A stretch of 25,264 nt of DNA from a virus (IMGVR_UViG_3300049893_001348:1-25264), one strand, 5' to 3'. Counted from the first letter of the stretch, positions 1-8,034 are shown. Numbers and translations: made by a program. The notes: a model not told the origin generated them from the sequence alone.

Positions 1-1
1 C

Positions 2-922
2 ACGGTGGACTTCCCCGGCATCCTGGCGAACGTGGCGTCGAAGTCGCTGCTCGCCGGCTGGGAAGAGGCGCAGACGACGTGGCGGCAGTGGACCCGCGTG
101 GGCAGCGTGCCGGACTTCAAGCGCGCGAACCGCACCGGCCTTTCGGGTGCTGATCTTCTGGATCAGGTGCCTGAGAACATGGAGTACAAGCGCGGCGATA
201 TGACCGACCGCACGGAGTACATGACCGCGTACACGTATGGGAAGCTCTTCGCCTTCACGCGCCAGGCGATCATCAACGACGACCTCCAGGCACTGTCGGC
301 CGCTCCGCGTAAGCTCGGCCGTGCTGCCGACCTGACGGTCAACAAGACGGTGATCGACTCGCTGTGTTCGGCGGCTGGCGTTGGGCCGACGTTGAACCAG
401 GACTCCACCGCGCTGTTCCACACGAACCACAACAACTACGTCACATCCGGCGCAGGCCCGAGCGTGGCGACGCTGGATGTGGGTCGCAAGAACATGGCCC
501 GGCAGACCGACCCGAACAACTCCATGCCGCTCAACATCAAGCCGAAGTACCTGATGGTGCCGGCGGCGCTGGAGACGGTGGCGAAGGTGCTGATCGCGTC
601 GGAGAAAGACCCGATTGGTACGTTCGTCGGCTCGCCGAGCGCCGGCGCGACGACGCCCAATCCGTTCTACAACGCGCTCACCGTGATCGGCGAACCCTAC
701 CTCGACGACTCGTCGCACACGAAGGGCACGACCGGCTGGTATCTGATGGCCGACCAGAACATGCACGACACCTACGAGGTGGCGTTCGTGAACGGTCAGT
801 CCTCGCCGTACCTCGAAAGCCGGGACGGCTGGAACATCGACGGTACGGAGTGGAAGGTGCGCCTGGACTTCGGCGTGACCTGCCTCGACTACCGTGGCCT
901 GTTCAGGAACGACGGCGATTGA
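2..922 (+). CDS. Major capsid protein, C-terminal part (Mu gpT-like / protease-capsid fusion type), 5' truncated
   Basis: This is the shell-forming protein of the phage head. The frame is open from the window edge, so the gene starts upstream and only about 306 residues are present. The opening DFPGILANVASKSLLAGWEEA-like stretch and the following TW.QW...GSVPDFK segment are typical of the capsid half of prohead protease/major capsid fusions and of Mu-like major head subunits. The C-terminus (WKVRLDFGVTCLDYRG) is the conserved end of that family. A protease domain would be expected upstream of the window. The DUF2190-type decoration gene follows 77 bases later, the normal order. The start at 5 (GTG) is only the first possible start codon in the window, not a supported one. 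Family recognition is by eye from motifs; I am fairly confident of the role and less so of the exact subfamily. Confidence 0.82.
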   Translation, partial: TVDFPGILANVASKSLLAGWEEAQTTWRQWTRVGSVPDFKRANRTGLSGADLLDQVPENMEYKRGDMTDRTEYMTAYTYGKLFAFTRQAIINDDLQALSAAPRKLGRAADLTVNKTVIDSLCSAAGVGPTLNQDSTALFHTNHNNYVTSGAGPSVATLDVGRKNMARQTDPNNSMPLNIKPKYLMVPAALETVAKVLIASEKDPIGTFVGSPSAGATTPNPFYNALTVIGEPYLDDSSHTKGTTGWYLMADQNMHDTYEVAFVNGQSSPYLESRDGWNIDGTEWKVRLDFGVTCLDYRGLFRNDGD

Positions 923-999
923 TCGCGGCTGATGTGAAACAGGTAGCCGGGCGCTAACCCGCCCGGCGACTTTCAGGAAAAGACAGAGGAGACAAGGCA

Positions 1000-1350
1000 A
1001 TGCCTTTGCAGATTCAGGATGGAGATGTGATCGGCGTCAGCGCCACGGGCGGCTGCACGGCCGGCACCATTGCGGCACTCAACGAGATCGCCGGCGTGTA
1101 TCTGGACACCTACGCCGCAGCCAGCACGAACACTAACGTGCCGGTGGCGCTCGAGGGCGTGTTCAGCGTCACGAAGAAGGCCGGTGCGAACCTCGACTTC
1201 GCCGTGGGCGAGAAGGTGTATGCGCTGTCCACGGGCGGCGCCTACAAGGCCGTGATGACGGCCACGGGCGGCACGCTGCCGCTCGGCATCGCGGTGGAAG
1301 CGGCCGTGACCGGCGCGACCACGGTCAAGGTGAAGCTCTGCACCGTCTGA
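1000..1350 (+). CDS. Capsid decoration (cement) protein, DUF2190-like
   Basis: A 116-residue protein, rich in Gly, Ala, Thr and Val, predicted to be all-beta. Features such as QDGDVIGV near the N-terminus, GVFSVTKKAG in the middle and PLGIAVEAA near the C-terminus match the DUF2190 family. Those proteins sit just after major capsid genes and bind the outside of the shell as a cement protein; they are sometimes misannotated as RecA/RadA-like recombinases. The ATG is preceded by a strong ribosome site (AGAGGAGA, about 9 bases upstream). It is followed 10 bases later by the head-tail joining gene. The size is normal for the family. The decoration role is inferred from family and position. Confidence 0.75.
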   Translation: MPLQIQDGDVIGVSATGGCTAGTIAALNEIAGVYLDTYAAASTNTNVPVALEGVFSVTKKAGANLDFAVGEKVYALSTGGAYKAVMTATGGTLPLGIAVEAAVTGATTVKVKLCTV

Positions 1351-1360
1351 TGATGCGCGC

Positions 1361-1750
1361 ATGGCTGCGAGCTTGCGGGAAATCATCGACGCAGACCTGA
1401 CGTGGAAATACAGCACCACGCACGGGTTTGCGGAGACAGTGACCGGGCCGTCGGGCGCGGTAGTGGGGATTTTCTCAAAACCCTATTACCAGGCTGGCGA
1501 CGGCTCGGTCATTGCGTCCAGCTCGCAGCCAGAGTTGCGCACCAAGGACGCCGATGCGATGGAGCAAGGCGACACCGTGACTATTCGTTCGGTCAACTAC
1601 CTCGTGAGCGAGGTCATGCCCAATGGGTTCGGCGAGACGATCCATCGGTTGCGACTCTCGGCGGGCGGGCTGCCCGACACGGAAACCGGGATCGATGGCG
1701 GTCAGCCGGACTCGCTCTACGACGACGGGCTGGATGGCGGGGGCGCCTGA
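1361..1750 (+). CDS. Head-tail joining protein, lambda FII-like
   Basis: A 129-residue protein. Its pattern F.ETVTGPSGAVVGIF, then P.L.TKDADAMEQGDTVTI....YLV.EV.PNGFGET.HRL.L, matches the small head-tail adaptor family that includes lambda gpFII and Gifsy-2-type proteins. These form a ring at the head vertex to which the finished tail docks. The Gly/Asp-rich tail after residue 108 looks disordered. The stop codon overlaps the next start by one base (TGATG at 1748-1752), suggesting coupled translation. The position between decoration and tail-terminator genes supports the call. Confidence 0.65.
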   Translation: MAASLREIIDADLTWKYSTTHGFAETVTGPSGAVVGIFSKPYYQAGDGSVIASSSQPELRTKDADAMEQGDTVTIRSVNYLVSEVMPNGFGETIHRLRLSAGGLPDTETGIDGGQPDSLYDDGLDGGGA

Positions 1751-2568
1751 TGCCGACTCGCATACAGTTGCGTCGCGGCCTGGCGGCGGATTGGACATCT
1801 AACGATCCGATCCTCGCGGCTGGCGAGATGGGCGTGGAGACCGATACCGGCCTGGTCAAGGTAGGCGACGGCGCGACGGTGTGGACGAGCCTCGACTACC
1901 TGACGACCGACGTGGCGGCCGATGTGACGACGCTACAAGGGCAGATGTCCACGGCGCAGTCCGACATCAATGCCATCGAGTCCGGCATGACGGACATCAG
2001 AAACTCGCTCTACGTGAGCGACGCGGTGCCGGCCACGCTGTACAACGATTACCTCGTGCCTGGCTATGCGCTGAAGCCGGGAGCGACGGCGCCGCAGTTC
2101 CTGGCCTTTCGCGGCAACATTTTTGCTTACGCGTTCGGCGGTACTGGCTCGACGGTGGACGAGGCATTTTTCGCGGTTCACATCGTCCACGACATCAAGC
2201 CGGGCACGACGCCGACCTTTCATGTGCATTGGTCGCACATCATCGGGGCGCCGACCGGCAACGTGAAGTGGAACGTCGAATACACGATTGCCAAGGGTTA
2301 CGGCACAACGGCGTTCCCGACGACGAACACGGTGTCCACAGTCCAGGCGGCCGGGGCGCAGTATCTGCATCACATCACGCCGGACGACGATATGCCGATG
2401 ACTGCAGCCTTTGAGCCGGACAGCCTGCTGCTCGGGCGCATCTTTCGTAACCCGGCGGATGGTTCGGACACGTTCGCCAACGATGCATACCTGCTCCAGC
2501 TCGACCTGCACTACCAGATCGGGCAGATAGGGACGGTCGAGCGTAATCGGCCGTTTACCGGGTTCTGA
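1750..2568 (+). CDS. Virion protein with Major-tropism-determinant-like N-terminal domain
   Basis: A 272-residue protein. Residues 1-46 (TRIQLRRGLAADWTS..P.LAAGEMGVETDTGLVKVGDG) closely follow the short N-terminal domain found in phage fibres and in the Bordetella phage Mtd tropism determinant. Residues 55-80 look like a short helical or coiled-coil linker. From about residue 95 there is a beta-rich domain with a His/Trp-rich stretch (FHVHWSH) and a conserved-looking LLLGRIFRNP.DGSDTF..DAYLLQLDLHYQI end, a pattern I have seen in phage structural proteins but cannot name. It starts in TGATG with the upstream gene and ends in TGATG with the downstream one. It could be a head fibre, neck whisker or small receptor-binding protein. 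No reverse transcriptase or template repeat for diversity generation is present. Confidence 0.6.
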   Translation: MPTRIQLRRGLAADWTSNDPILAAGEMGVETDTGLVKVGDGATVWTSLDYLTTDVAADVTTLQGQMSTAQSDINAIESGMTDIRNSLYVSDAVPATLYNDYLVPGYALKPGATAPQFLAFRGNIFAYAFGGTGSTVDEAFFAVHIVHDIKPGTTPTFHVHWSHIIGAPTGNVKWNVEYTIAKGYGTTAFPTTNTVSTVQAAGAQYLHHITPDDDMPMTAAFEPDSLLLGRIFRNPADGSDTFANDAYLLQLDLHYQIGQIGTVERNRPFTGF

Positions 2569-3008
2569 TGGCACATGTACGCGAACAGCTCAGGAGCGCA
2601 GCGGTGTCGGCCGTGACGGGACTGTCAACGACCAGCACGCGCGTTTACGAGAACCGCGTGCTGCCGCTCGGCTCGGGGCTGTTGCCGGCGCTGTGTGTCT
2701 ACACGCGCACGGATTCGCCGACCTACGCGGGCGGGTATGCGATGAACACACCGATGCGCACGGTCGAACTGCACATCGAGGGCTACTGCTCGGGCGATGA
2801 CCAGAGCGTGCTGGATGATATCGCGAAAGAAGTGGAGACGGCAATTTTCGGGTCTGGTGGCTCATCGCTGCGCGCGCTCGCGCGGGTGTGGCTGGGCGAC
2901 CAGACGATGAGTGTGGATGGCGAGGGCGAGAAGGTTATCAGCGTCATCGACATGGTTTTTCGTTGTGACTACGCCACGGTAGAGGGCGCGCCCTCGGTGG
3001 CTGTTTAA
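2568..3008 (+). CDS. Tail terminator / minor tail protein U-like
   Basis: A 146-residue protein with the alpha/beta pattern of tail terminator proteins of the lambda gpU type: an N-terminal helix (VREQLRSAAVSAVTGL), a strand with V.ENRVLPL, a LPALCVYTR strand, a TVELHIEGY strand, then helix VLDDIAKEVETAI and a closing strand V.VIDMVFRCDY. Such proteins cap the growing tail tube and make the joint with the head. The start codon overlaps the previous stop by one base, and the tail tube gene follows 12 bases after its stop, the standard order. No enzymatic motif is present. Confidence 0.7.
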   Translation: MAHVREQLRSAAVSAVTGLSTTSTRVYENRVLPLGSGLLPALCVYTRTDSPTYAGGYAMNTPMRTVELHIEGYCSGDDQSVLDDIAKEVETAIFGSGGSSLRALARVWLGDQTMSVDGEGEKVISVIDMVFRCDYATVEGAPSVAV

Positions 3009-3020
3009 AGGAGAGGAAAC

Positions 3021-3434
3021 ATGGCTTCGCCGTATCGTGGGTGTTCTGGGGTTATCAAGGTCGGCACTACTGCCACGGGAACGCATAACACCGTGGCAAA
3101 GATGAGTGACTGGCAGTTCGAGGAGAACAGCGAGCAGATCGAGGCGTCCTCGATGGGCTCCTGCACGAAGTCATTCGTGGCCGGCGCCAAGGCGACGACG
3201 GGCACGATCACTTGCTGGTGGGACAACGATGACACCAACGGCCAGGGTGTGCTGATTGTCGGTAACACGGTGTACCTGAAGATCTACCCGGCAGGCACCG
3301 GCGAGACGATGTACAAGACCGGCAGCGCGGGCGCGGTCATCACCTCCGTATCCCGGCAGGGCGGCGGCACCGATGGCGTGGTTGGCTCCACGTTCGGCTT
3401 CGCGGTCAACGGGCAGCTCACGGCGACAGGCTAA
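3021..3434 (+). CDS. Major tail (tube) protein
   Basis: A 137-residue, Gly/Thr-rich beta protein typical of siphovirus tail tube subunits. It has SGVIKVGTTATG, a W.FEE..E.IEASSMGSCTKSFVAGAK segment that matches the tube-protein loop region, TGTITCWWD, and a closing TFGFAVNGQLT strand. It polymerises around the tape measure to form the tail tube. A strong ribosome site (AAAGGAGAGGAAAC) precedes the ATG, stronger than most others in the operon, as expected for a protein needed in many copies. It lies directly before the frameshifting chaperone gene, the conserved order in long-tailed phages. Confidence 0.75.
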   Translation: MASPYRGCSGVIKVGTTATGTHNTVAKMSDWQFEENSEQIEASSMGSCTKSFVAGAKATTGTITCWWDNDDTNGQGVLIVGNTVYLKIYPAGTGETMYKTGSAGAVITSVSRQGGGTDGVVGSTFGFAVNGQLTATG

Positions 3435-3437
3435 CCC

Positions 3438-3770
3438 ATGCCCAGCCTCATAGAACAAATCGACGCAGCGTGGGAGCGGCGCGAGCGGCGTGAGGTGGAT
3501 GTGCCAGAGTGGGGCGTTAAGTTCTGCGTCTGGCCCATCACGCTCAAGCAGTTGTCGTTGATCCAGGGGGAGGCCGATCCGTTTCTCCGTGCCCTGCGCA
3601 TCATCCAGGTGCGGGGCAAGACGGAATCCGGCTTGCAGATGATCGATCAGGCCACGTACGACAAACTCGCGCAGCGCGGCGTCGGGCCATTCGGGCCTGA
3701 TGTCGTGGTGCGCGTGGCCGGGCAAATCATGGCCGACACGCCGAGCGCGGAGGACGTGGCAAAAAACTGA
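3438..3770 (+). CDS. Tail assembly chaperone, short form (gpG-like)
   Basis: A 110-residue protein that starts MPSLIEQIDAAWERRERREVDVPEWGVKF and continues with a WPITLKQLSLIQGEADPFLRALRIIQVR helical core. It sits between tail tube and tape measure genes, where long-tailed phages encode the G/GT chaperone pair that wraps the tape measure protein before tube assembly. The last codons are GCA AAA AAC TGA, which contain a canonical -1 slippery heptamer (see 3761-3767), so some ribosomes should continue into the downstream frame. The assignment rests on position, size and this frameshift arrangement rather than on sequence similarity I can name. Confidence 0.75.
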   Translation: MPSLIEQIDAAWERRERREVDVPEWGVKFCVWPITLKQLSLIQGEADPFLRALRIIQVRGKTESGLQMIDQATYDKLAQRGVGPFGPDVVVRVAGQIMADTPSAEDVAKN

Positions 3771-3916
3771 AGGCGGACCCTGACCGGATGGCGCTCTTCG
3801 GGCTGGCCGCCATGTTGCACAAGACTGTGGCGGAGGTTGAGCAGATGACGGTCGAAGAGTTCTACGGCTGGTGTGAATGGGTGAGGGTCCGCGACAGTGG
3901 CCGATCCACGCGTTAA
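3438..3916 (+). CDS. Tail assembly chaperone, -1 frameshift fusion (gpGT-like)
   Basis: This is the extended product predicted when ribosomes slip back one base at 3761-3767. After Asn110 the -1 frame reads Leu-Lys-Ala-Asp-Pro-Asp-Arg and continues through MALFGLAAMLHKTVAEVEQM and TVEEFYGWCEWV before TAA at 3914-3916, giving about 159 residues. The added 49 residues have the two-helix, Trp-containing look of gpT-type extensions, and this stretch has no ribosome site or start of its own. The end overlaps the tape-measure start (GTG 3897) by 20 bases. In lambda the T domain binds the tube subunit while the G domain coats the tape measure. That role is transferred from the family; the frame arrangement is seen directly. 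Confidence 0.72.
3761..3767 (+). promoter_or_regulatory. Programmed -1 ribosomal frameshift slippery site A AAA AAC
   Basis: The heptamer is in the correct phase relative to the zero frame (gcA AAA AAC TGA) and lies immediately before the zero-frame stop. Slippage joins the chaperone frame to the downstream open frame that ends at 3916. A stop codon directly after the heptamer is common in such sites and may promote pausing. I did not identify a convincing pseudoknot downstream; a G/C-rich stretch follows. Confidence 0.75.
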
Positions 3917-6692
3917 CTACCGCATAACGGCGACCGATCAGGTCAGCCGCACGCTGGGGCAGATCGACAGCCGATTGGGGCGGCTGTCGGGTTCCTTCAA
4001 GAAGTTCGCCAGCATCGGCGCTACCGCAATTGGTGGCGTGGCCGTGATCCGTGGATTGCAGCAGGTTACGGCGGCTGCCTTACGCTGGGGCGATCAGCTC
4101 GACGATCTGTCAAAACGCACGGGCGTGTCGTCGCGCACATTGCAGGAATTCCAGTACGTTGCCGAGCAGTCAGGCACCAGCCTCGATGCGCTGACGAACG
4201 CGATGACGCGGCTCGCACGGGCGAATGACGACGCCATCAATGGATCGAAGCAAGTCGCCGAAGCGTTCCAGCGGCTCGGTATCGATGCCGCACAACTCGC
4301 CTCGTTGCCGCTCGACCGTCGTCTCGAGGTCGTGGCTGATGCGCTGGCCGATGTAGCGAACATCGGCGAGCGCACGGCGCTGGCGACGCGGATTCTCGGC
4401 AGGGGCGCGGCGGAACTGTTACCGTTGTTCGCCAACGGGGCGGAAGGCATTCGCCGATTCCGCAACGAGGTGGAAAGCACGGGGACGGTGCTGACCGATC
4501 AGCAGATTCGCGCCCTCGGCGACGCCAATGATGCCTGGGCAAAGTTCACGACGACGGTTGCCAACCTTGGCCGCCTGCTGGTGGCAGAGGTGGCGCCTGC
4601 GCTGACGGACATCGCCAACGACCTGACTTCGCGCGTGGGGCCGGCGACCAATGCCATCGTCACGGAATTCGACGCGCTGACGGATCACCTGAGCAGGCTC
4701 CAGAAGGTGTTGACGGTCAATATCGGCCTGCCGGACTGGCTCACGGCGTTGCCGTCCATTGGCTGGCAGGCGCTGAAGGATGGCATCGGCGGCGTATCTG
4801 ATGCGCTGGTGATACTGGCCGGTGTGTTTGCGACCGTGGCGCAGGTAGCTGGAACCTTCATTACCCGGCAGAAACCGCTGACGGCCGGGTTCGAAGAGGA
4901 AAAGGCGGTCATTGACCGTTACATCCAGTCCGTGCGCGACCTGCTCGGCATTGACAAGCAACTGGCCAAGGGGCCGCCGACGCGCGGGCGCATACGCGGC
5001 ACCAAGGTCGTTGCCGAGCCGCCCATCGTCGACAAGGGCGCGGCCGAGAAGGCGGCGAAGGCGCTGACGGCAGAAATCAGCAAGGTCATCGAGGCGAACG
5101 AGACGCCGCTGGAGTCCTACCGCCGGCAGGTAGAGCGCATCCAGCAACTGCTGAAGAGCGGTCTTTCGACTGAGCAGGCAACGCGGGAACTGCGCCGTCT
5201 CGGCGAGGAGCTGGGCAAGCAGACGCAGGCGTGGGTCGATGCCACGGACGCGGGCCGGCGCTGGCGGCAGGATCTCGACGACATTGCCAGCATCAGCGAG
5301 GAGGCGCAGACGCCGCTGGAGCGGCTGGAAGAGCAGATGGCTCGCCTTGCCCGCCTGCGCCCGCCGACGATCCGTGCGGTCGGCACAGGCGAGCAGGGAG
5401 CGGCTGCGGCGAGCTATCACCAGGCGGGCGTCGATATCCGGCAGGCGATCCGTGAGCTGAACGCCTTGCCGGTGCCGGTGCTGCCGGCCGTGGCGGCGGA
5501 CCCGGAGGGCGAGATCGCGCTGGCCCGTTACAAGCAGGCCACCGATGGCGCCGTGGCAGAGTTCCGGCGGATCGAGCGGCTGAATCCGCCCGTCCTGCCA
5601 GCCATCGAGATCGAGGCGGGCAACACGGAAGTCGTGCGCGAGTACGGCAACCTCGTCGGCCGGGCTGTGGCGGGCGCTGCGGCCGACTTGCAGAAGATCG
5701 ACGATCTGCCCGCCCCGCGACTGCCTGACATCATCGTGCCGCCCATTGGCGACGTGACGGCGCCTTACGAGCTGGCAGCCGAGCAGGTAGCGGAGCAGAT
5801 CGAGCGCATCAACGACATCCCGGCGGGTTATCTGCCTGACATCATTTTCGATCGCTCGCAGCTCAAGGCGCTGGACGAGTACGGCGAGGCCATCGACCTC
5901 ACCACGGAACGGTACGACAAGCTGGCGGTGACGCTCGGCCGGCTGGCGGAACTGGAAAAAGCCGGGGTGCTGGATTCCGATATTGCCGCCACCGCACGGC
6001 GCAAGGCGTTTGACGAGATGACGCGTTCGGCGGATCAGACCAACGACGCGTTTGAACAGTTGGCCCGCCGGTATGCGGATCTCGAAAAACGGTTCCAGGG
6101 CGGGCGGATCACGGGCGAAGTGATGGAGCGCGCCAAGCTGGACGCGTGGGACGATTATCTCGAAAAAGCGCGCACCGTGAGCGAGGAGACGCAGGGGCTG
6201 ACGAATAGCCTTCTCTCGTCGATTCGTGACGCTGTAGACGGCTACGCGCGCGAGATTACGGACATCTTCTTCGACACCACGAAGTCCATCGGCGACATGT
6301 TCAGGGACTTGCTCGAACAGATCGCCCGCATGATGGTGCAGCGCACGATTGTCGAGCCGTTTCTGAACGCCATTACGGCTGGCATCGGCACGCTGGGCGG
6401 CGGTTTGAAAGAAATCGACATGTCGAAGCTGCCGAAGCGGCGCGCGATGGGCGGGCCGGTGTTCGGTGGCGAACCTTATCTGGTCGGCGAGCAGGGGCCA
6501 GAGCTGTTCATGCCACGTTCTGGTGGCACCATCATTCCGAACGCTGGCGCAGCGGGCACGCTCGCCATCACCTTCAACGTCAACTCGCTCGATCCGCGCA
6601 CCGCCGCTGCGGTGATTGCTGACAACGAGAAGGTGATCACCAACGTGATCCGCCGGGCGCAGGTCAAGGCAGGGTTCAGGCCGACGTTATGA
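3897..6692 (+). CDS. Tape measure protein
   Basis: A 931-residue protein that sets tail length and later helps deliver DNA. The start is GTG at 3897, overlapping the frameshift product. Residues 1-60 (VNYRITATDQVSRTLGQIDSRLGRL, then a hydrophobic AIGGVAVIRGLQQVTAAALRWGD) and residues 65-90 (LDDLSKRTGVSSRTLQEFQYVAEQSG) are the standard opening of phage tape measures. A hydrophobic stretch (VILAGVFATVAQVAGTFI) near residues 300-320 could insert into membrane. Residues about 485-680 carry five proline-hinged repeats of about 40 residues (see repeat entry). The C-terminus has the conserved MGGPVFGGEPYLVGEQGPELF motif. By the roughly 1.5 angstrom per residue rule the tail would be near 140 nm. No lytic enzyme domain is visible. 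Long open frames on the other strand inside it are shadows. Confidence 0.9.
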   Translation: MADPRVNYRITATDQVSRTLGQIDSRLGRLSGSFKKFASIGATAIGGVAVIRGLQQVTAAALRWGDQLDDLSKRTGVSSRTLQEFQYVAEQSGTSLDALTNAMTRLARANDDAINGSKQVAEAFQRLGIDAAQLASLPLDRRLEVVADALADVANIGERTALATRILGRGAAELLPLFANGAEGIRRFRNEVESTGTVLTDQQIRALGDANDAWAKFTTTVANLGRLLVAEVAPALTDIANDLTSRVGPATNAIVTEFDALTDHLSRLQKVLTVNIGLPDWLTALPSIGWQALKDGIGGVSDALVILAGVFATVAQVAGTFITRQKPLTAGFEEEKAVIDRYIQSVRDLLGIDKQLAKGPPTRGRIRGTKVVAEPPIVDKGAAEKAAKALTAEISKVIEANETPLESYRRQVERIQQLLKSGLSTEQATRELRRLGEELGKQTQAWVDATDAGRRWRQDLDDIASISEEAQTPLERLEEQMARLARLRPPTIRAVGTGEQGAAAASYHQAGVDIRQAIRELNALPVPVLPAVAADPEGEIALARYKQATDGAVAEFRRIERLNPPVLPAIEIEAGNTEVVREYGNLVGRAVAGAAADLQKIDDLPAPRLPDIIVPPIGDVTAPYELAAEQVAEQIERINDIPAGYLPDIIFDRSQLKALDEYGEAIDLTTERYDKLAVTLGRLAELEKAGVLDSDIAATARRKAFDEMTRSADQTNDAFEQLARRYADLEKRFQGGRITGEVMERAKLDAWDDYLEKARTVSEETQGLTNSLLSSIRDAVDGYAREITDIFFDTTKSIGDMFRDLLEQIARMMVQRTIVEPFLNAITAGIGTLGGGLKEIDMSKLPKRRAMGGPVFGGEPYLVGEQGPELFMPRSGGTIIPNAGAAGTLAITFNVNSLDPRTAAAVIADNEKVITNVIRRAQVKAGFRPTL
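5355..5934 (+). repeat. Five degenerate ~40-codon repeats with proline hinge in the tape measure gene
   Basis: The protein pattern is a hinge of the form (D/N)-(L/I/A)-P-x-P-x-(L/Y)-P-x-(I/V) followed by an amphipathic helix of about 25-30 residues. Hinges occur at about residues 487-492 (LRPPTI), 524-530 (LPVPVLP), 562-568 (LNPPVLP), 604-610 (LPAPRLP) and 641-647 (IPAGYLP), a spacing of 37-42 residues. The helices share the pattern Y..A...AVAE..RI. Copies have diverged strongly, so this is an old protein-level duplication rather than a recent DNA repeat. Confidence 0.7.
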
Positions 6693-7372
6693 CGAAGCTC
6701 TACCTCAACACGGACGGCGACTGGCTGAAGCTCAACACGGGTGACGACTGGCTGCTGCTCGACGACGGCAGCGGGACGGTCACTTACCCGACTGCCGTGA
6801 CCTGGCAGACGGCCTCGATCACCTCTTACTCGCCGACGTGGATCAGCACCACGCACGGGCTGGTGCGCCAGGCACGCAGCCGGGGCGGGCACCTGTGGCA
6901 GATCGATCTGAATTACGGCGTGATGACGCGCGCGCAGTTCGGCAGCATCTGGGCGTTTTTCAACAAGCAGGCCGGGCAGTACGGCGTGTTTGATCTCGAT
7001 CTCAACACGCAGTTTCCGTGCCGGGGTTCAGGTGGTGGCACGCCGCTGGTGAAGGGCGCGAGCCAGACCGGCACCAGCATGACGACGGACGGCTGGACGA
7101 ACAGCCTCACGCAGATGAAGGCCGGTGATTTTTTCTCCGTGGCGGGCGACGTGAAGGTGTACCAGCTCACCGACGACGTGGTGAGCGACGGTAGCGGCAA
7201 CGCGACGATGACCTTCTTCCCGCCCCTGCGCCGTTCGCCTGCTGATAATGCGGTGATCGACATCACGCCGGTGTTCCGCTGCGCCTTGACGGCCGACACG
7301 CTGGCGACTGACTGGTCGCAGTGCGTGTACGCGGTCGGGTTCACGGTTTCTGTGGTGGAGGTCATCACATGA
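6689..7372 (+). CDS. Minor tail protein, probable distal tail component
   Basis: A 227-residue beta-rich protein lying directly after the tape measure, where lambda-like phages encode the tail-tip ring proteins (Dit or gpM/gpL). Residues 1-30 contain a short duplicated motif (LYLNTDGDWLKLNTGDDWLLLDDG). The core has a WQ.DL.YG.MTRAQFGSIWAFFNKQAGQYGVFDLDL segment, in which the helix with the aromatic cluster resembles those of distal tail proteins. The C-terminus (VYAVGFTVSVVEVI) is a terminal beta strand. It begins in an ATGA overlap with the tape measure stop and ends in ATGA with the next gene. The exact family is not certain. Confidence 0.6.
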   Translation: MTKLYLNTDGDWLKLNTGDDWLLLDDGSGTVTYPTAVTWQTASITSYSPTWISTTHGLVRQARSRGGHLWQIDLNYGVMTRAQFGSIWAFFNKQAGQYGVFDLDLNTQFPCRGSGGGTPLVKGASQTGTSMTTDGWTNSLTQMKAGDFFSVAGDVKVYQLTDDVVSDGSGNATMTFFPPLRRSPADNAVIDITPVFRCALTADTLATDWSQCVYAVGFTVSVVEVIT

Positions 7373-8034
7373 ACCGCAACATGACCGGCGGCGTGATTGC
7401 CGCCCTCTCGCAGCCATCGCTCAAAGTCTGTCACCTTCTCGATCTTGACCTGTCCGAGCCGGCGTATCTCACCGACGCGCCGTCCGGTTTTACGTGGGCG
7501 GGCAAGGCGTATGCACCGAGCCACCTCCTGCGGTTTGGGGAGATCACCGAGTCGCTCGATCTCGCGCTGCACCGCACGTCGGTGACGATCAGCGGCGTGG
7601 ATCAGTCGGGGATCGCCTACTTGCTGCTCTATGAGTACCTGAACCGCTCGGCGCGCATTTACAAGGCGCTGATGACCGATGCGCTGGAGATCATTGCCGA
7701 CCCGGTGCTGCTCGTCTCAGGCCGTCTCGACGGGCCTGTGGTGGCGACCGATCCCGAGCAGGGACTGTGCGAGATCAGCATGGACATCGTGTCGCGCGAG
7801 ACGCCGCTCGGCCGCTCGCGGGCGAGGTACACGAACCCGGCGAGCCAGGCGCTGCTCTTTCCCGACGACCAGGGATTCGAGCATGTGAGCGAGGTCGAGC
7901 AAACGCTGGTGTGGGGCGGCAAGGGACACTTCACCGGCACCAGCATTCCGCGCGGTGCGGGGCCGCGCAATACGGACGGCAGCGCGCCGTTCTCATTGCG
8001 GCGAAATAACACCTATTTCGGCGGCGGCGGGTGA
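7369..8034 (+). CDS. Tail tip hub protein, DUF2163 / gpL-like
   Basis: A 221-residue protein. The motif FTWAGKAYAPSHLLRFGEITESLDLALHRTSVTISGV, followed by RSARIYKALM and a GRLDGPVV strand, matches the pattern of DUF2163-like baseplate or hub proteins that sit between the distal tail protein and the J-like tip. The C-terminal region has RARYTNPASQALLFPDD.GFEHV, also seen in this class. The start is set by the ATGA overlap at 7369-7372; a longer open frame to 7321 lacks a reason to be used. It ends in a GTGA overlap with the J-like gene. Function is inferred from position and fold pattern. Confidence 0.6.
   Translation: MNRNMTGGVIAALSQPSLKVCHLLDLDLSEPAYLTDAPSGFTWAGKAYAPSHLLRFGEITESLDLALHRTSVTISGVDQSGIAYLLLYEYLNRSARIYKALMTDALEIIADPVLLVSGRLDGPVVATDPEQGLCEISMDIVSRETPLGRSRARYTNPASQALLFPDDQGFEHVSEVEQTLVWGGKGHFTGTSIPRGAGPRNTDGSAPFSLRRNNTYFGGGG

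Noticed and set aside
1000-1350. RecA/RadA-like recombinase annotation for the DUF2190-type protein
   Set aside because: No Walker motifs, and too small; the position after the capsid gene fits a decoration protein.
1750-2568. Diversity-generating retroelement linked to the Mtd-like domain
   Set aside because: No reverse transcriptase gene, template repeat or accessory gene is present in the window; only the short N-terminal domain is shared.
4419-5420. 333-codon reverse-strand frame inside the tape measure gene
   Set aside because: Arg/Leu-rich shadow of a strongly supported forward gene, with no neighbours on its strand. The 359-codon reverse frame at 8526-9605 is rejected for the same reason.
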